A stretch of DNA of 33,588 bases from Acinetobacter towneri DSM 14962 = CIP 107472 (lineage in GTDB: Bacteria > Pseudomonadota > Gammaproteobacteria > Pseudomonadales > Moraxellaceae): contig NZ_KB849689.1 in NCBI RefSeq assembly GCF_000368785.1, positions 570,287 to 603,874 of the forward strand, written 5' to 3'. The notes under the pieces were generated by a model. It was not told where the DNA came from, ran no database searches, and saw only the letters and a list, made by a program, of their open reading frames with translations. Below, piece after piece: positions 14,836-24,288 of this stretch (position 1 is the stretch's first letter; each line of letters starts with the position of its first letter). The position numbers and the translations under genes are program-made.

Positions 14836-15666
14836 TTATGGATTCGCTTGTATTTTTTTCAGATAATGCTGCAGCATCGGCTTGGTCAATTCACCCATGT
14901 GATGATCGACCAATTCTCCTTGTGCATTAAAAAACAAAGTACTTGGCAAACCGAACATATTGAAGTGTTGCCCTAAACTGGCTGCAGGGTCTAATAACAC
15001 GTGTTCAAACTGAAATTGATGTTTCTGTAAATAGGCTTGAATTTCTGCTGCAGATTCGCCTTGATTGGCAAAAACAAAATTAACTTCGGGGAAATCTTGC
15101 TGTGCTTGTTGCATAACAGGCATTTCACGGTGACAAACTGGACACCAAGTCGCCCAGAGATTAATCACCGTGGGCTGACCTGAAAATTGAGCTAAATCTT
15201 GAGGTTGTTGCGCTAGGTTGTGCAATACTAGATTGGGATAGGCATGCTGCGTCTGCAAAGGTTGGATAAGACTCCAACCTACAACTTGTACTGTAATAAA
15301 GAGCGCAACCACCCACGCCAGAACAACACGTTGAATAGCGCGATTTTTCCAGACAAACCACGCCACACCTGCCATAACTGCGGCAATCAGATGAAAGCCT
15401 TTGTCCTGAATTTTTAAAATATCAATCGGGTTGGCAAAGTACAGCTCATAATGCTGCAACACAAAAACTGCCCGCCCAACTAAAGCACCAATCCACAGCG
15501 CATTCCATAATGCATCCTGATAACCTGTCCAAGTCTGTGCATTCCATGTATAACGACGCTGAAAAAATTTACCCATTGCAAAGACGACAATCAGTCCTAG
15601 CAATAAAAACACCAATGGCCATGGAATCATCAACATGCCTAACTGCAAGACTGCGGATTGAATCAT
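14836..15666 (-). CDS. Membrane-anchored TlpA/DsbE-like thiol-disulfide oxidoreductase
   Basis: 276 aa. The N-terminal half has about four membrane helices (residues about 13-32, 53-72, 92-107, 113-131). A stretch (VGRAVFVLQHYELYFANPID) resembles part of the prolipoprotein diacylglyceryl transferase Lgt. The C-terminal half (145-276) is a periplasmic TlpA-type thioredoxin domain with the WCPVC site (C175, C178) in NLWATWCPVCHREMP and the cis-Pro loop GLPSTLFF. The start overlaps the dsbD stop by ATGA, so the two are translationally coupled. It probably passes electrons from DsbD to periplasmic clients such as cytochrome c maturation partners. It lacks Lgt catalytic regions, so lipidation activity is not expected. 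Confidence 0.8.
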   Translation of the reverse strand: MIQSAVLQLGMLMIPWPLVFLLLGLIVVFAMGKFFQRRYTWNAQTWTGYQDALWNALWIGALVGRAVFVLQHYELYFANPIDILKIQDKGFHLIAAVMAGVAWFVWKNRAIQRVVLAWVVALFITVQVVGWSLIQPLQTQHAYPNLVLHNLAQQPQDLAQFSGQPTVINLWATWCPVCHREMPVMQQAQQDFPEVNFVFANQGESAAEIQAYLQKHQFQFEHVLLDPAASLGQHFNMFGLPSTLFFNAQGELVDHHMGELTKPMLQHYLKKIQANP

Positions 15667-17726
15667 GGCGCAGCCTCTTGCAGTTGATGAATATTTTGAA
15701 TCAATTGCGCTGCGTTATAAGCACCTGTTAGACGCAATTCACGTTGTTCCCGTTGTGGATCTGCCAAAAATAACAACGTTGGCGGCCCTAAAATCTGCCA
15801 TTTTTTCAATAAGGCATCTTGTGAAGGATGCTGTTCGGTTAAGTCGAGTTTAATCCGCACCACATGCTTTAAAGCATCTTGCACATCGGTACGAGGAATC
15901 ACATCACGCTCAATCGGCTGACACGCCACACACCAATCGGCATAGACATCAATCACAATCTTTTGATGAGCATGTGCGGCCAAAGCTGCATTCAACTCTT
16001 GTTCTGTGCGTACTTTGATCCATGGCTGTAATTGGTCTGCTTGTACCTGCGCATTGACACTGGCAATACTCTGATTGACATGCCAAATTCCACTACTGGC
16101 GATTACTGCCGCCAAAGCCAATAACGAAAAACGCTGTGGACGATGTAACACGTGGCGCAAAATTGCAATTAAATATGCAGCGAAGGCAAATAACACCACA
16201 GCAAAAGCAACATAGTACCAAGTCACAGAAAATAGCGGACGAGCAAAATACAAAGCCATTGCCAACATGATAAAACCAAAGCTAAATTTTAGCCGTTCCA
16301 TCCACAAACCTGGCTTTGGCAAATATTTCGCGCCAAACACGCTGGCAATAAGTAAAGGAATTCCCATACCTAAACCGAGCAGGAACAAATATAAACCACC
16401 CAATGCTGCTTGATCCAAATGTGAGACGTACAGCAATGCTCCCGCTAAAGGCGCACTCATACATGGCCCGACAATCAGTGCAGAAATCACCCCCATAACG
16501 CCCGCACCCAATAAAGTACCGCCTTTTTGATATTGCTGAATACGATCTAAACGCTGTAACACTGCTTGTGGTAATGACAACTGATACAGTCCAAACAGGT
16601 TTAAAGCAAAGAGCACAAACAACATAGCAAAAACTGCAATCACTACGGGATTTTGGAACCAACGCTGTACGCTATAACCAATGTGTGACGCAACAACGCC
16701 CATCAAGCCATAGACTAGCGCCATACTGACGATAAAGGTGATCGCAATTGCTGCCGCTTTATAGCCTGTATTGCGCTGCACCAAAATGCCAGAAAGAATT
16801 GGAATCAGCGGCAATGAACACGGTAAAAAAGCCAGTAATACCCCAAAACCTAAAAAGATAAACGCATTCAGTAACAACCCTTGCCCAGACAATAAATTCA
16901 GGAAAAATTGATCATTGTTCCATTGCTGATTCAGACTCGTACTACTGGCTGTTTCCGTATTGCTTGAATTGGCTGATGCAGCGAATGTATTGTCTGTCAA
17001 CGCCGTATCTGTATTTTCAATCTCTAAGGAATTTGCTAAATCAACGTTTTCTACTGGTTCAGGGGTAAGTTTAGGATCAGCTTGTGTTACAGCAACCGCA
17101 TTTTCAGCAAGCTGTGCTTTGTTTTCTAGCGTTTGCTGTTCAAGTTTGAGTTCTTTTGTCGTTACAGTATTTGCAGTTGTCGTAACTTGTTTTTGTGTAC
17201 TAGAACCATTGGCTTGATGCTTATCTGCATCATTTAAGTTAGTGTTTAAAGCAGCCTGATTATTCTGATTGAGTTGCTGAAGTAAATTACCTTTGCCCGC
17301 ACTTAAATTATGCTGTGGCAATAAACCATCGGCATCGGTTTGAATCGTTTTACGCTGTACGGGATAACACAAACCATCTTCAGCGCAGCCTTGCCAAGTA
17401 ATTTGATATTGCTGATTAGGCTTCACCTGAATCTGTGTTGTCACTTGCCCATAATGCACACGTGTCAGCCCGAAAGTCGGATCATCTTTTTCCTGCCCTG
17501 CAGGCAATTTAAAAGCAAGCGGCTTTTGAGCCTGACTGACTTTGAATTGATCGTGATATAAATAGTAATGCGGTGCGACATCCCATTTCAGTTCAACCGT
17601 TTGTTCAGACAATGACGTCGCCTGAAACTTAAAAGCTTGATCGGACGCTAAAAATTCATTGGCAGCATTGACCCACACCGCACACAGACTCAACACAAAA
17701 TAAGCAATGACGCGAATAAAAATCAT
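15663..17726 (-). CDS. dsbD: Thiol:disulfide interchange protein DsbD, transmembrane electron carrier
   Basis: 687 aa with all three DsbD parts. A signal peptide (cleavage after VNA) precedes the alpha domain with C114 and C120 (QGCAEDGLCYP). The central eight-helix membrane domain has C303 (FLPCSLPLIP) and C422 (VGPCMSAPLAG). The C-terminal thioredoxin domain has C599 and C602 (YADWCVACQ). It moves electrons from cytoplasmic thioredoxin to periplasmic DsbG/TlpA-type proteins. It is over 100 residues longer than E. coli DsbD (565 aa) because residues about 140-270 are a Gln/Asn/Thr/Ala-rich linker. It is first gene of dsbD-tlpA-dsbG, divergent from a two-component system 170 bp away. Confidence 0.95.
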   Translation of the reverse strand: MIFIRVIAYFVLSLCAVWVNAANEFLASDQAFKFQATSLSEQTVELKWDVAPHYYLYHDQFKVSQAQKPLAFKLPAGQEKDDPTFGLTRVHYGQVTTQIQVKPNQQYQITWQGCAEDGLCYPVQRKTIQTDADGLLPQHNLSAGKGNLLQQLNQNNQAALNTNLNDADKHQANGSSTQKQVTTTANTVTTKELKLEQQTLENKAQLAENAVAVTQADPKLTPEPVENVDLANSLEIENTDTALTDNTFAASANSSNTETASSTSLNQQWNNDQFFLNLLSGQGLLLNAFIFLGFGVLLAFLPCSLPLIPILSGILVQRNTGYKAAAIAITFIVSMALVYGLMGVVASHIGYSVQRWFQNPVVIAVFAMLFVLFALNLFGLYQLSLPQAVLQRLDRIQQYQKGGTLLGAGVMGVISALIVGPCMSAPLAGALLYVSHLDQAALGGLYLFLLGLGMGIPLLIASVFGAKYLPKPGLWMERLKFSFGFIMLAMALYFARPLFSVTWYYVAFAVVLFAFAAYLIAILRHVLHRPQRFSLLALAAVIASSGIWHVNQSIASVNAQVQADQLQPWIKVRTEQELNAALAAHAHQKIVIDVYADWCVACQPIERDVIPRTDVQDALKHVVRIKLDLTEQHPSQDALLKKWQILGPPTLLFLADPQREQRELRLTGAYNAAQLIQNIHQLQEAAP

Positions 17727-17896
17727 GTATTTATACTAAAAATTAAAAAACTGACTGTATTATCGGTAAGTGTAGATTAAGAGAACATTAATAAAGATTT
17801 TTCTTTGTAAACTTGAGCATTGTAGGTGCCTAATCTAAATTTGTGGCGTGATCGAGATGTGTCATATATTGGGCTGACTGTGGTATAGGAGCAAAT

Positions 17897-18565
17897 ATGT
17901 TCGTCGTTTTGGTGGAAGATGATCCTTATATTGCCCAAAGTATTGTGGCAGCACTCGAATTTTTAAGTATTTCAGTCGAACACGTGAATAACGCGCGCGA
18001 TGCCGATTACTTCATACGTCATAGTGCGGTAGATTTGTGCCTGCTCGATTTAGGTCTGCCTGACCAAGATGGTTTACAGTTACTCGAAAACTGGCGTAAA
18101 GATGCCATTCATATTCCAGTATTGGTATTAACCGCGCGGAATCATACTCAAGACTGCGTACAGGCGCTCAACTTAGGAGCAGATGACTACCTAACTAAAC
18201 CTTTTGAATTAAATGAACTGATTGCCCGTGTATATGCATTAAGCCGTCGTCATCGTGGTTATTCATCGAACCAACTGCAAAGTGGTCAGTTACACATGAA
18301 CCTCGATACACAAGAAGTCAGTTGGCATTCACAAAACATTCAGCTTTCACGCCGTGAATATAGCCTATTGGAAACCTTTTTACGGCATCCGAACCAAATC
18401 TTAAAAAATGAAGAACTGATAGATAAAGTGTATGGCTTTCAAGACAGTATCGAAAGCAATGCCTTAAATGTGCATATCTACCATTTACGGCATAAAATCC
18501 ACCCCTATTTTATTCAAACGGTGCGTGGTGTCGGCTACATCTTTAAACCTGAGCTGCTGACATGA
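17897..18565 (+). CDS. OmpR-family response regulator
   Basis: 222 aa. The receiver domain has acidic pair E7-D8-D9, phosphoacceptor D51 (LCLLDLGLPDQDG), T79 and K101 (YLTKPFEL). The C-terminal winged helix carries LSRREYSLLETFLRHPNQIL and a final VRGVGYIFKPE, typical of the PmrA/QseB branch. GGAG lies 8 nt before ATG 17897. It overlaps the histidine kinase start by ATGA. Divergence from the dsb operon hints that it may control disulfide metabolism, but this is position evidence only. Confidence 0.92.
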   Translation: MFVVLVEDDPYIAQSIVAALEFLSISVEHVNNARDADYFIRHSAVDLCLLDLGLPDQDGLQLLENWRKDAIHIPVLVLTARNHTQDCVQALNLGADDYLTKPFELNELIARVYALSRRHRGYSSNQLQSGQLHMNLDTQEVSWHSQNIQLSRREYSLLETFLRHPNQILKNEELIDKVYGFQDSIESNALNVHIYHLRHKIHPYFIQTVRGVGYIFKPELLT

Positions 18566-19968
18566 AAAACTACAGTCTGAAATGGCGTTTGGTATCGACC
18601 ATCAGCTGTGCATTTATTTTGCTGTGGGTGATTGTCTTTGCATGGCTCTACCATGACTTGGAACAACGCTTACAAAATACGCTGGATGAACGACTTTCTA
18701 CCTCAGCCCGTATGGTCGCCCGCCTGATTCAGCAACTGCCCCTAGAACAACTCACAGAAAGTTTGCATGCCGAATCAGAAAATGCCTTGCTACATAGTTT
18801 AATTGCTTGTGAAGTCTCTATTTTCCGTGCCAATGTTTCATTACCACAGCATGTGATTGCACGCACTCAAGGCGCACCGAAAAATTTAAAAAACCAACAA
18901 GTCGGTTTCAGCACATGGACAGAAAATGGACTGCAATGGCGTAGTTATGTACTGCGTGAAGGTGAAGTTCAGGTGGTGGTGGCTGAAAAAATTCAGTTAC
19001 GGCAAAACCTACTTAAACAAATTTTACAGTCGGTACTGATTCCTTTACTGCTTACTTTGATTATTTGTATTTTGCTAATTTTGTGGATTATCCGTCTGGA
19101 GTTTTTACCGCTCGATCACATCACCCGCCACTTAATTCAGAAAAAACAATCTTTAGATGAAGCTTCTCGTTATTTAATTGAACTGAGATCACAAAAAATT
19201 CCTAAAGAAATTCAGCCTTTTGTCGATAACTTATTGATGCTGATTGAACGCCTACATAAAAGTCTGGAACACGAAAAAAACTTTAGTGCATTTGCTGCGC
19301 ATGAACTGCGCACGCCGTTAACGGCTATTAAAACGCATGTGCAACTGAGCCAATTGATGTTGAATCAAACCGCATCTGCCCAAGATACAGCCAAAGTCAT
19401 CGACAATTTAAAACACGCAGAACGCAGCATCCAACGTTATCAACAACTTTTGGAACAACTGTTATTGCTCAGTCAAACTGAAGCAGGTATTCAAGCGGCA
19501 CATAGCCATGCAGATATGCGTAGCGTATTAGAAACAGTCTTGTCGGAACTGACTGTGGAATATCCCAATTTATCAGCGAAATTACAGATTGATTGGGCGA
19601 GTTTGGTAGCACAACACATTAATATTCCAGCGCCTGCGTTGCACATGGTACTGAAAAACTTGATTCAAAATGCTTATTTGCATGCAGAGGATGCGCCAAA
19701 CATTCAAATTTATATGCAAGACCTGCAATTGATCATTGCAGACCAAGGCAAAAGCCTGAATGAAGATGATTTTACCATTCTGACTCAGCGTTTTTGGCGT
19801 AAATCTGCGCATAAACAAGGCTATGGCTTAGGTCTAACTCTAGTCAAAGTATTATTAGAGCAATATGGCTACCCACTTCAATTTCAGGCTAACCAACCGC
19901 AAGGTTTAAAAGTGATTGTCAGTTTTGATGCAGCACCTTCTGCAACAGAGAAACAACAGACGGATTAA
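18562..19968 (+). CDS. Sensor histidine kinase (PmrB/QseC-like)
   Basis: 468 aa inner-membrane kinase. Membrane helices lie at about 12-31 and 156-178 and enclose a periplasmic sensor region of about 125 residues with a lone Cys (C83). Then come a HAMP-like linker, H-box with H247 (FAAHELRTPLTAIKTH), N-box (LIQNAYLH), G1 (IIADQGKS) and G2 (GYGLGLTLVK). The G1 motif has DQG where DxG is expected, which fits. It phosphorylates the response regulator encoded just upstream; the signal is unknown. The tail is Gln/Thr-rich. Confidence 0.92.
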   Translation: MKNYSLKWRLVSTISCAFILLWVIVFAWLYHDLEQRLQNTLDERLSTSARMVARLIQQLPLEQLTESLHAESENALLHSLIACEVSIFRANVSLPQHVIARTQGAPKNLKNQQVGFSTWTENGLQWRSYVLREGEVQVVVAEKIQLRQNLLKQILQSVLIPLLLTLIICILLILWIIRLEFLPLDHITRHLIQKKQSLDEASRYLIELRSQKIPKEIQPFVDNLLMLIERLHKSLEHEKNFSAFAAHELRTPLTAIKTHVQLSQLMLNQTASAQDTAKVIDNLKHAERSIQRYQQLLEQLLLLSQTEAGIQAAHSHADMRSVLETVLSELTVEYPNLSAKLQIDWASLVAQHINIPAPALHMVLKNLIQNAYLHAEDAPNIQIYMQDLQLIIADQGKSLNEDDFTILTQRFWRKSAHKQGYGLGLTLVKVLLEQYGYPLQFQANQPQGLKVIVSFDAAPSATEKQQTD

Positions 19969-20504
19969 GCTTTTCTGAGCTTTAACAGCAAATAAAGCAA
20001 GATTCAGAACAAGATCACTTAACTTTTGCCAATACCGAACATATTGCTCTACTTTACGATAACGCCATTTTTAAGGTGATTTTTGAAATAAAAGGTCAAT
20101 GCGTTCTAAAATTTTATCTATGATGTAGATGCTGCGGGCTATTGAGTAGAAGAACATTGGCTAGAAAAAAATTGCTGAAACTTTCATCACCGTTTTTTTG
20201 TTCGATACCACGTCATATTTTTAAATGAGGTAGATATCCGTGCAGATCGTGCATGTGCTTGGTCTTGTGATCAATCTACAACTTAATTAAAGTGTACATA
20301 AAACCAACAGCACCCCACTCAAAATATAATACGCAGCGTAGGAGCATCTATTCCAGACTAAAATATAGATAAATATATCAATCAAAGCATTCCATTTAAG
20401 CTCATGTTTTATTTAAATAAAGTTGAATTTTTAAAATATCTTATTATCGAAATGATCTTTCTATCGAATCCATAACCACTTGAACGATGATCACAAAACG
20501 TATT

Positions 20505-20575
20505 AGATGATCCACTGCAGTTTGTGTGGTCATCTACTTTGAATGAACTGAAAAAATGGAATCGCCATTTTTTAT
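20505..20575 (+). ncRNA. Candidate small RNA 3' end (two hairpins, terminator-like)
   Basis: AGATGATCCAC (20505-20515) pairs with GTGGTCATCT (20526-20535) with one bulged T. A perfect 9-bp hairpin follows, AAAAAATGG (20551-20559) / CCATTTTTT (20565-20573), with a 5-nt loop. The second has the form of a terminator, yet no gene ends nearby (kinase stop is 580 bp away). No promoter was identified. Confidence 0.3.
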
Positions 20576-20882
20576 AAACAGCAACGAAATATCATGCTAT
20601 AAAGAAATGCGATATTGATGTTGGTTGTTTTCTGGCTTTGACATTCCGAATCAAACCAGTTCAAGTCACTCGCTTGATCAGTCGTTACAGAAAACAAATG
20701 AATAGATTTGGTCAGTTGTTTTATAATATAAAAATCAGCAAAAAAAACTAAAAATGTAATTTTTTAACATTGCGAATTCCCTGCAAAGTTTTCATTATAG
20801 AGCCTCATTTTGGCACACGCTTTCTACGTCAAATTAAACAAATTACAAAAAAAATGTGGAATTTTATGCCATAATTAGCAAA

Positions 20883-20903
20883 CTTTGCAGACATCTTGCA
20901 AAG
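20883..20903 (+). promoter_or_regulatory. CTTTGCA-N7-TGCAAAG dyad before aroQ
   Basis: Perfect 7-bp arms at 20883-20889 and 20897-20903, about 33 bp before the aroQ start. The left arm extended (AAACTTTGCAG, 20880-20890) is also an exact inverted repeat of CTGCAAAGTTT at 20781-20791. It could be an operator or a leader hairpin. Confidence 0.35.
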
Positions 20904-20935
20904 TATTATTGCAATTATTTATTGGAGCAAGCGGA

Positions 20936-21391
20936 ATGAGTTCGACCATTTTGGTTATTCATGGACCGAATCTAAATTTGCTAGGAAAGCGTGAACCCGA
21001 AGTTTATGGTTACCTCACTCTTGAGGATATAAATCAACAGCTCATTTCACAAGCGCAAAAAGCATCAATTTCTATAGATACTTTCCAAAGTAATTGGGAA
21101 GGCGCAATTGTAGACCGAATTCATCAAGCCGCGTTAGATGGCACACAATATATCATTATTAATCCTGCTGCATTGACGCATACCTCTGTTGCGGTACGTG
21201 ATGCTTTGTTAGGGGTCGCTATTCCATTTATTGAAGTCCATTTGTCGAATGTGCATGCACGTGAGGCGTTTAGACATCATTCATATTTATCAGACAAAGC
21301 CATTGGTGTGATTTGCGGTTTAGGCGCAAAAGGCTATGCCGCAGCACTCGACTTTGTTCTTGAAAAAATTCAACCTACTACACAATCTTAA
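20936..21391 (+). CDS. aroQ: Type II 3-dehydroquinate dehydratase AroQ
   Basis: 151 aa from ATG 20936 (GGAG upstream; an extended start at 20885 would add 17 non-conserved residues). It dehydrates 3-dehydroquinate to 3-dehydroshikimate in the shikimate pathway. Active-site features seen: N12 (GPNLNLLG), R19, Y24 (EPEVYGY), N76-P77 ([11 protein letters not shown]), H102 (EVHLSN) and R113 (REAFRHHS). It is a dodecameric flavodoxin-like enzyme. It starts the aroQ-accB-accC operon, an arrangement common in gammaproteobacteria. Confidence 0.96.
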   Translation: MSSTILVIHGPNLNLLGKREPEVYGYLTLEDINQQLISQAQKASISIDTFQSNWEGAIVDRIHQAALDGTQYIIINPAALTHTSVAVRDALLGVAIPFIEVHLSNVHAREAFRHHSYLSDKAIGVICGLGAKGYAAALDFVLEKIQPTTQS

Positions 21392-21407
21392 ACTAGGAAT
21401 ACTGTCC

Positions 21408-21830
21408 ATGGATATTCGTAAAATCAAGAAACTCATCGACTTGATGATTGAATCTGACTTACAAGCGATTGAAGTTAAAGAAGGCGATCAGTCGATTGCA
21501 TTAACTCGTCGCAGTCCAGTAGTAGCGGCAGCAGTTCCTGCAATGCCTGCACCTTCTGCAGAAGTACCATCTGCACCTAAATCTTCACCACGTGGTGCAG
21601 TTGAAACTTCTCCAATGGTTGGCGTGTTCTATGCAGCACCAAGCCCAGGTGAAGCACCATTTATTAAAGTGGGTCAAACTGTTTCTGCTGGTGAAACGCT
21701 TGGTATTATTGAAGCAATGAAAATCATGAACCCAATTGAAGCAACTCAAAGTGGCGTGATTGAAGAAATTCTAGTTAAAAATGGCGAAGTGATTCAATTT
21801 GGTCAACCACTCTTCCGCTACCGCGCTTAA
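21408..21830 (+). CDS. accB: Biotin carboxyl carrier protein of acetyl-CoA carboxylase (AccB)
   Basis: 140 aa from ATG 21408. The N-terminal helix ([17 protein letters not shown]) and the short Pro/Ala-rich linker (about 38-62) precede a biotinyl domain with biotinylated K105 in IEAMKIMN and the thumb-type insert ([11 protein letters not shown]). It carries CO2 between AccC and the carboxyltransferase in fatty acid synthesis. It is 16 bp after aroQ and 17 bp before accC, so one operon. Slightly shorter than the E. coli protein (156 aa) because of the linker. Confidence 0.96.
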   Translation: MDIRKIKKLIDLMIESDLQAIEVKEGDQSIALTRRSPVVAAAVPAMPAPSAEVPSAPKSSPRGAVETSPMVGVFYAAPSPGEAPFIKVGQTVSAGETLGIIEAMKIMNPIEATQSGVIEEILVKNGEVIQFGQPLFRYRA

Positions 21831-21847
21831 GACCTCGGGGATTCACA

Positions 21848-23215
21848 ATGTTGCAAAAAGTTTTAATTGCAAACCGTGGTGAGATTGCCCTGCGCATCAC
21901 CCGAGCTTGCAAAACTTTAGGGATCAAAACCGTAGGTATCTATTCTGATGCCGATAAAGATCTAATGCACTTACGCTTTTGTGATGAAGCCGTGTGTATT
22001 GGTCCGGGTGCGAGCAGTGAAAGTTACCTGAATATTCCTGCAATTATTACTGCAGCAGAAATTACAGGTGCAGATGCCATTCACCCTGGTTATGGTTTCC
22101 TTGCCGAAAATGCCGAATTTGCTGAAATTGTAGAAAGTTCAGGTTTCATTTTCATTGGCCCACGCCCTGAGCATATTCGCTTAATGGGTAACAAAGTTTC
22201 TGCAATTACTGCAATGCGTAAAGCTGGCGTACCAACTGTACCGGGTTCAGCACACGCCGTTACACCACACAATGCTTTAGCTGAAGCCAAAGAAATTGGT
22301 TTCCCGCTCATTGTAAAAGCGGCTGCTGGTGGTGGTGGTCGTGGTATGCGTATTGTAGAGCGCGTAGACACCCTGCTTGAATCAGTTCAAGCGGCTCAAC
22401 GTGATGCAGAAATGTGGTTTGGTGATGACACGGTCTATATGGAACGTTTCTTACAAAAGCCACGTCACGTAGAAGTACAAGTATTGGCTGATGGTAATGG
22501 TCACGCGATTCACCTTTATGACCGCGACTGTTCTTTACAACGTCGTCACCAAAAAGTTCTTGAAGAAGCGCCAGCACCTAACTTACCAGAACAAGCACGT
22601 GCCGATATTTTAGAAGCGTGTGTTAATGCATGTAAGTTAATGCAATACCGTGGTGCAGGTACTTTCGAATTCTTATTTGAAGATGATGAATACTTCTTCA
22701 TTGAAATGAATACACGTGTTCAGGTTGAGCATCCTGTAACTGAAATGGTGACAGGCATTGACATCATTGAACAACAATTGCGTATTGCTGCAGGTCTAGG
22801 TTTAGACATTGAGCAAGATCAGGTTGAAATTCGTGGTCACGCAATCGAATGTCGTATTAACGCAGAAGACCCAACCACCTTCGTACCTTCACCGGGTAAA
22901 ATTGAACACTTCTATGCCCCAGGTGGTGCAGGTGTTCGTGTAGATTCACACATCTACGAAGGTTATAGCATTCCGCCGTATTACGACTCAATGATTGCTA
23001 AACTGATTGTGCATGGTAAAGATCGTGAAACCAGTATTGCGCGTATGCGTCAAGCCTTGGATGAAACTATCTTAACAGGAATTAAAACCAACATTCCTTT
23101 GCACAAAGACTTGATTCTGCAAGATAAAAACTTCTGCAAACAAGCAATGGATATTCACTATCTTGAAAAGCATTTGCTAAAGCAACTTGCTGGCAATGAA
23201 GAAGAAAAAGCATAA
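21848..23215 (+). CDS. accC: Biotin carboxylase subunit of acetyl-CoA carboxylase (AccC)
   Basis: 455 aa, typical length. It has the pre-ATP-grasp domain ([14 protein letters not shown]), ATP-grasp with the Gly-rich loop ([13 protein letters not shown]), the catalytic region [13 protein letters not shown] and [18 protein letters not shown], and the C-terminal lid ([14 protein letters not shown]). It carboxylates biotin on AccB with ATP and bicarbonate, the first committed step of fatty acid synthesis. It is last in the operon and is followed by a strong terminator. Confidence 0.97.
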   Translation: MLQKVLIANRGEIALRITRACKTLGIKTVGIYSDADKDLMHLRFCDEAVCIGPGASSESYLNIPAIITAAEITGADAIHPGYGFLAENAEFAEIVESSGFIFIGPRPEHIRLMGNKVSAITAMRKAGVPTVPGSAHAVTPHNALAEAKEIGFPLIVKAAAGGGGRGMRIVERVDTLLESVQAAQRDAEMWFGDDTVYMERFLQKPRHVEVQVLADGNGHAIHLYDRDCSLQRRHQKVLEEAPAPNLPEQARADILEACVNACKLMQYRGAGTFEFLFEDDEYFFIEMNTRVQVEHPVTEMVTGIDIIEQQLRIAAGLGLDIEQDQVEIRGHAIECRINAEDPTTFVPSPGKIEHFYAPGGAGVRVDSHIYEGYSIPPYYDSMIAKLIVHGKDRETSIARMRQALDETILTGIKTNIPLHKDLILQDKNFCKQAMDIHYLEKHLLKQLAGNEEEKA

Positions 23216-23242
23216 GTAATTAAGGTTGCTTAAGTTTAAAAT

Positions 23243-23277
23243 AAAGAGCTGATGATTCAACGTCAGCTCTTTTTTAT
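23243..23277 (+). terminator. Rho-independent terminator of aroQ-accB-accC
   Basis: AAAGAGCTGA (23243-23252) pairs with TCAGCTCTTT (23263-23272), 10-nt loop, followed by a T run. It starts 27 bp after the accC stop. Confidence 0.9.
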
Positions 23278-23321
23278 TGTTGAGAATAAAAGCTAAACCG
23301 TTAATCTATGCAGATCAGTAT

Positions 23322-23358
23322 GAATAAAAAACCAATACTCCAAATGGAGTATTGGTTT
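23322..23358 (-). terminator. Rho-independent terminator of the ybfF-like gene
   Basis: Perfect 14-bp inverted repeat, AAACCAATACTCCA (23329-23342) and TGGAGTATTGGTTT (23345-23358). On the minus strand the stem is followed by a T run (complement of AATAAAAA). It lies 63 bp after the hydrolase stop. Confidence 0.85.
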
Positions 23359-23421
23359 AAAAATTGATTTAAAAACTGAGATCATTTTAGATCATCGAAT
23401 GATGCAAAATACTAGACAAGA

Positions 23422-24183
23422 TTAATCTAAAAACTCAGTCATTAATGCCAATACTTCTGCGGTTTTTTCAGCATGCAACCAATGCCCTGCATGAGCAACT
23501 GTTTCAACTTTTGCGTGAGGAAACTGTGCTTGAATAGCGGCATAATGCTCAGGCGCTTCAATGTAAGGCGAATTACCACCACGAATAAACAAAGTATCTA
23601 CATTACTCTGCACCGTCTGCCATGACAAAATTTCTGCATAATGTTCACGTAATGCATTTAAGTTAAATAACCATTGCCCTTTGCTAAATGACTTCATCAA
23701 AAATTGCACGACCATTTCTTCTTGAAGATGCTCACGCATAATTTCCATCGCCGCTTGGCGACTTTCAACTTGTGCATCTTGCACAGCAAACAAAGCTGTA
23801 AAAATTTGATCGTGACGATTTTCAGGATAAGCAAAAGGACAGATATCCAATAAAACCAATTGCTGTAAACGCTCGGCAGCCAAAGGCGCCAAAGTCATTG
23901 CAACCTTACCGCCCATTGAATGCCCAACCATAGAAAACTGTTTGATATTCAAGCTGTTCAGTGTTTCTAAAACATCTTGTGCCATTGCTGCATAATTCAT
24001 GTCATCACAATGCGCAGACTTACCATGATTGCGCACATCTAATTGAATTACGGTGCGCTGTTCTTGAAATGCACGTGCGAGCATGCCTAAATTACTCAAA
24101 CTACCAAATAAACCATGAATAAAAACCAAAGATGGCAACGTAGATTCAGGCTGATTTTGCGTGATTTGATAATTTAATAACAT
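23422..24183 (-). CDS. Alpha/beta-fold hydrolase, YbfF-like esterase
   Basis: 253 aa. Oxyanion-hole motif IHGLFGSLSN, nucleophile S89 in GHSMGGK, and catalytic H234 in AHAGHWLHAEK; the S89/H234 spacing matches E. coli YbfF (254 aa), an esterase acting on short acyl esters and reported on acyl-CoA. D113 is a likely third triad member (LLDICPFAY). Cytoplasmic, no signal peptide. Stands alone between two terminator-like hairpins, so probably monocistronic. Confidence 0.87.
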   Translation of the reverse strand: MLLNYQITQNQPESTLPSLVFIHGLFGSLSNLGMLARAFQEQRTVIQLDVRNHGKSAHCDDMNYAAMAQDVLETLNSLNIKQFSMVGHSMGGKVAMTLAPLAAERLQQLVLLDICPFAYPENRHDQIFTALFAVQDAQVESRQAAMEIMREHLQEEMVVQFLMKSFSKGQWLFNLNALREHYAEILSWQTVQSNVDTLFIRGGNSPYIEAPEHYAAIQAQFPHAKVETVAHAGHWLHAEKTAEVLALMTEFLD

Positions 24184-24288
24184 AAAATAGACTCTAAACT
24201 TGAATACAAATGATTAATCTATTTAATGAGTTTTGAGTTTATAAATCAAATTTTATATGTGCTTTTTACGGTGAAACTTATAATATCA

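Larger units (their letters stand above)
19969..20935. other. Long AT-rich intergenic region, no recognised gene
   Basis: Nearly 1 kb between the kinase gene and aroQ with no reading frame that looks coding. A short stop-free stretch on the minus strand at the left edge (19957-20073) has some transposase-like composition but could not be assigned. Visible structures are a hairpin at 20505-20535, a terminator-like hairpin at 20551-20573, and inverted TTTGCA-type repeats close to aroQ. It probably holds a decayed element, an RNA gene, or both. Confidence 0.5.

Noticed and set aside
19957..20073. Stop-free minus-strand stretch with transposase-like composition (KWRYRKVEQYVRYW)
   Set aside because: It is only about 38 codons, overlaps the kinase 3' end and could not be matched to a family from memory; too weak to call.
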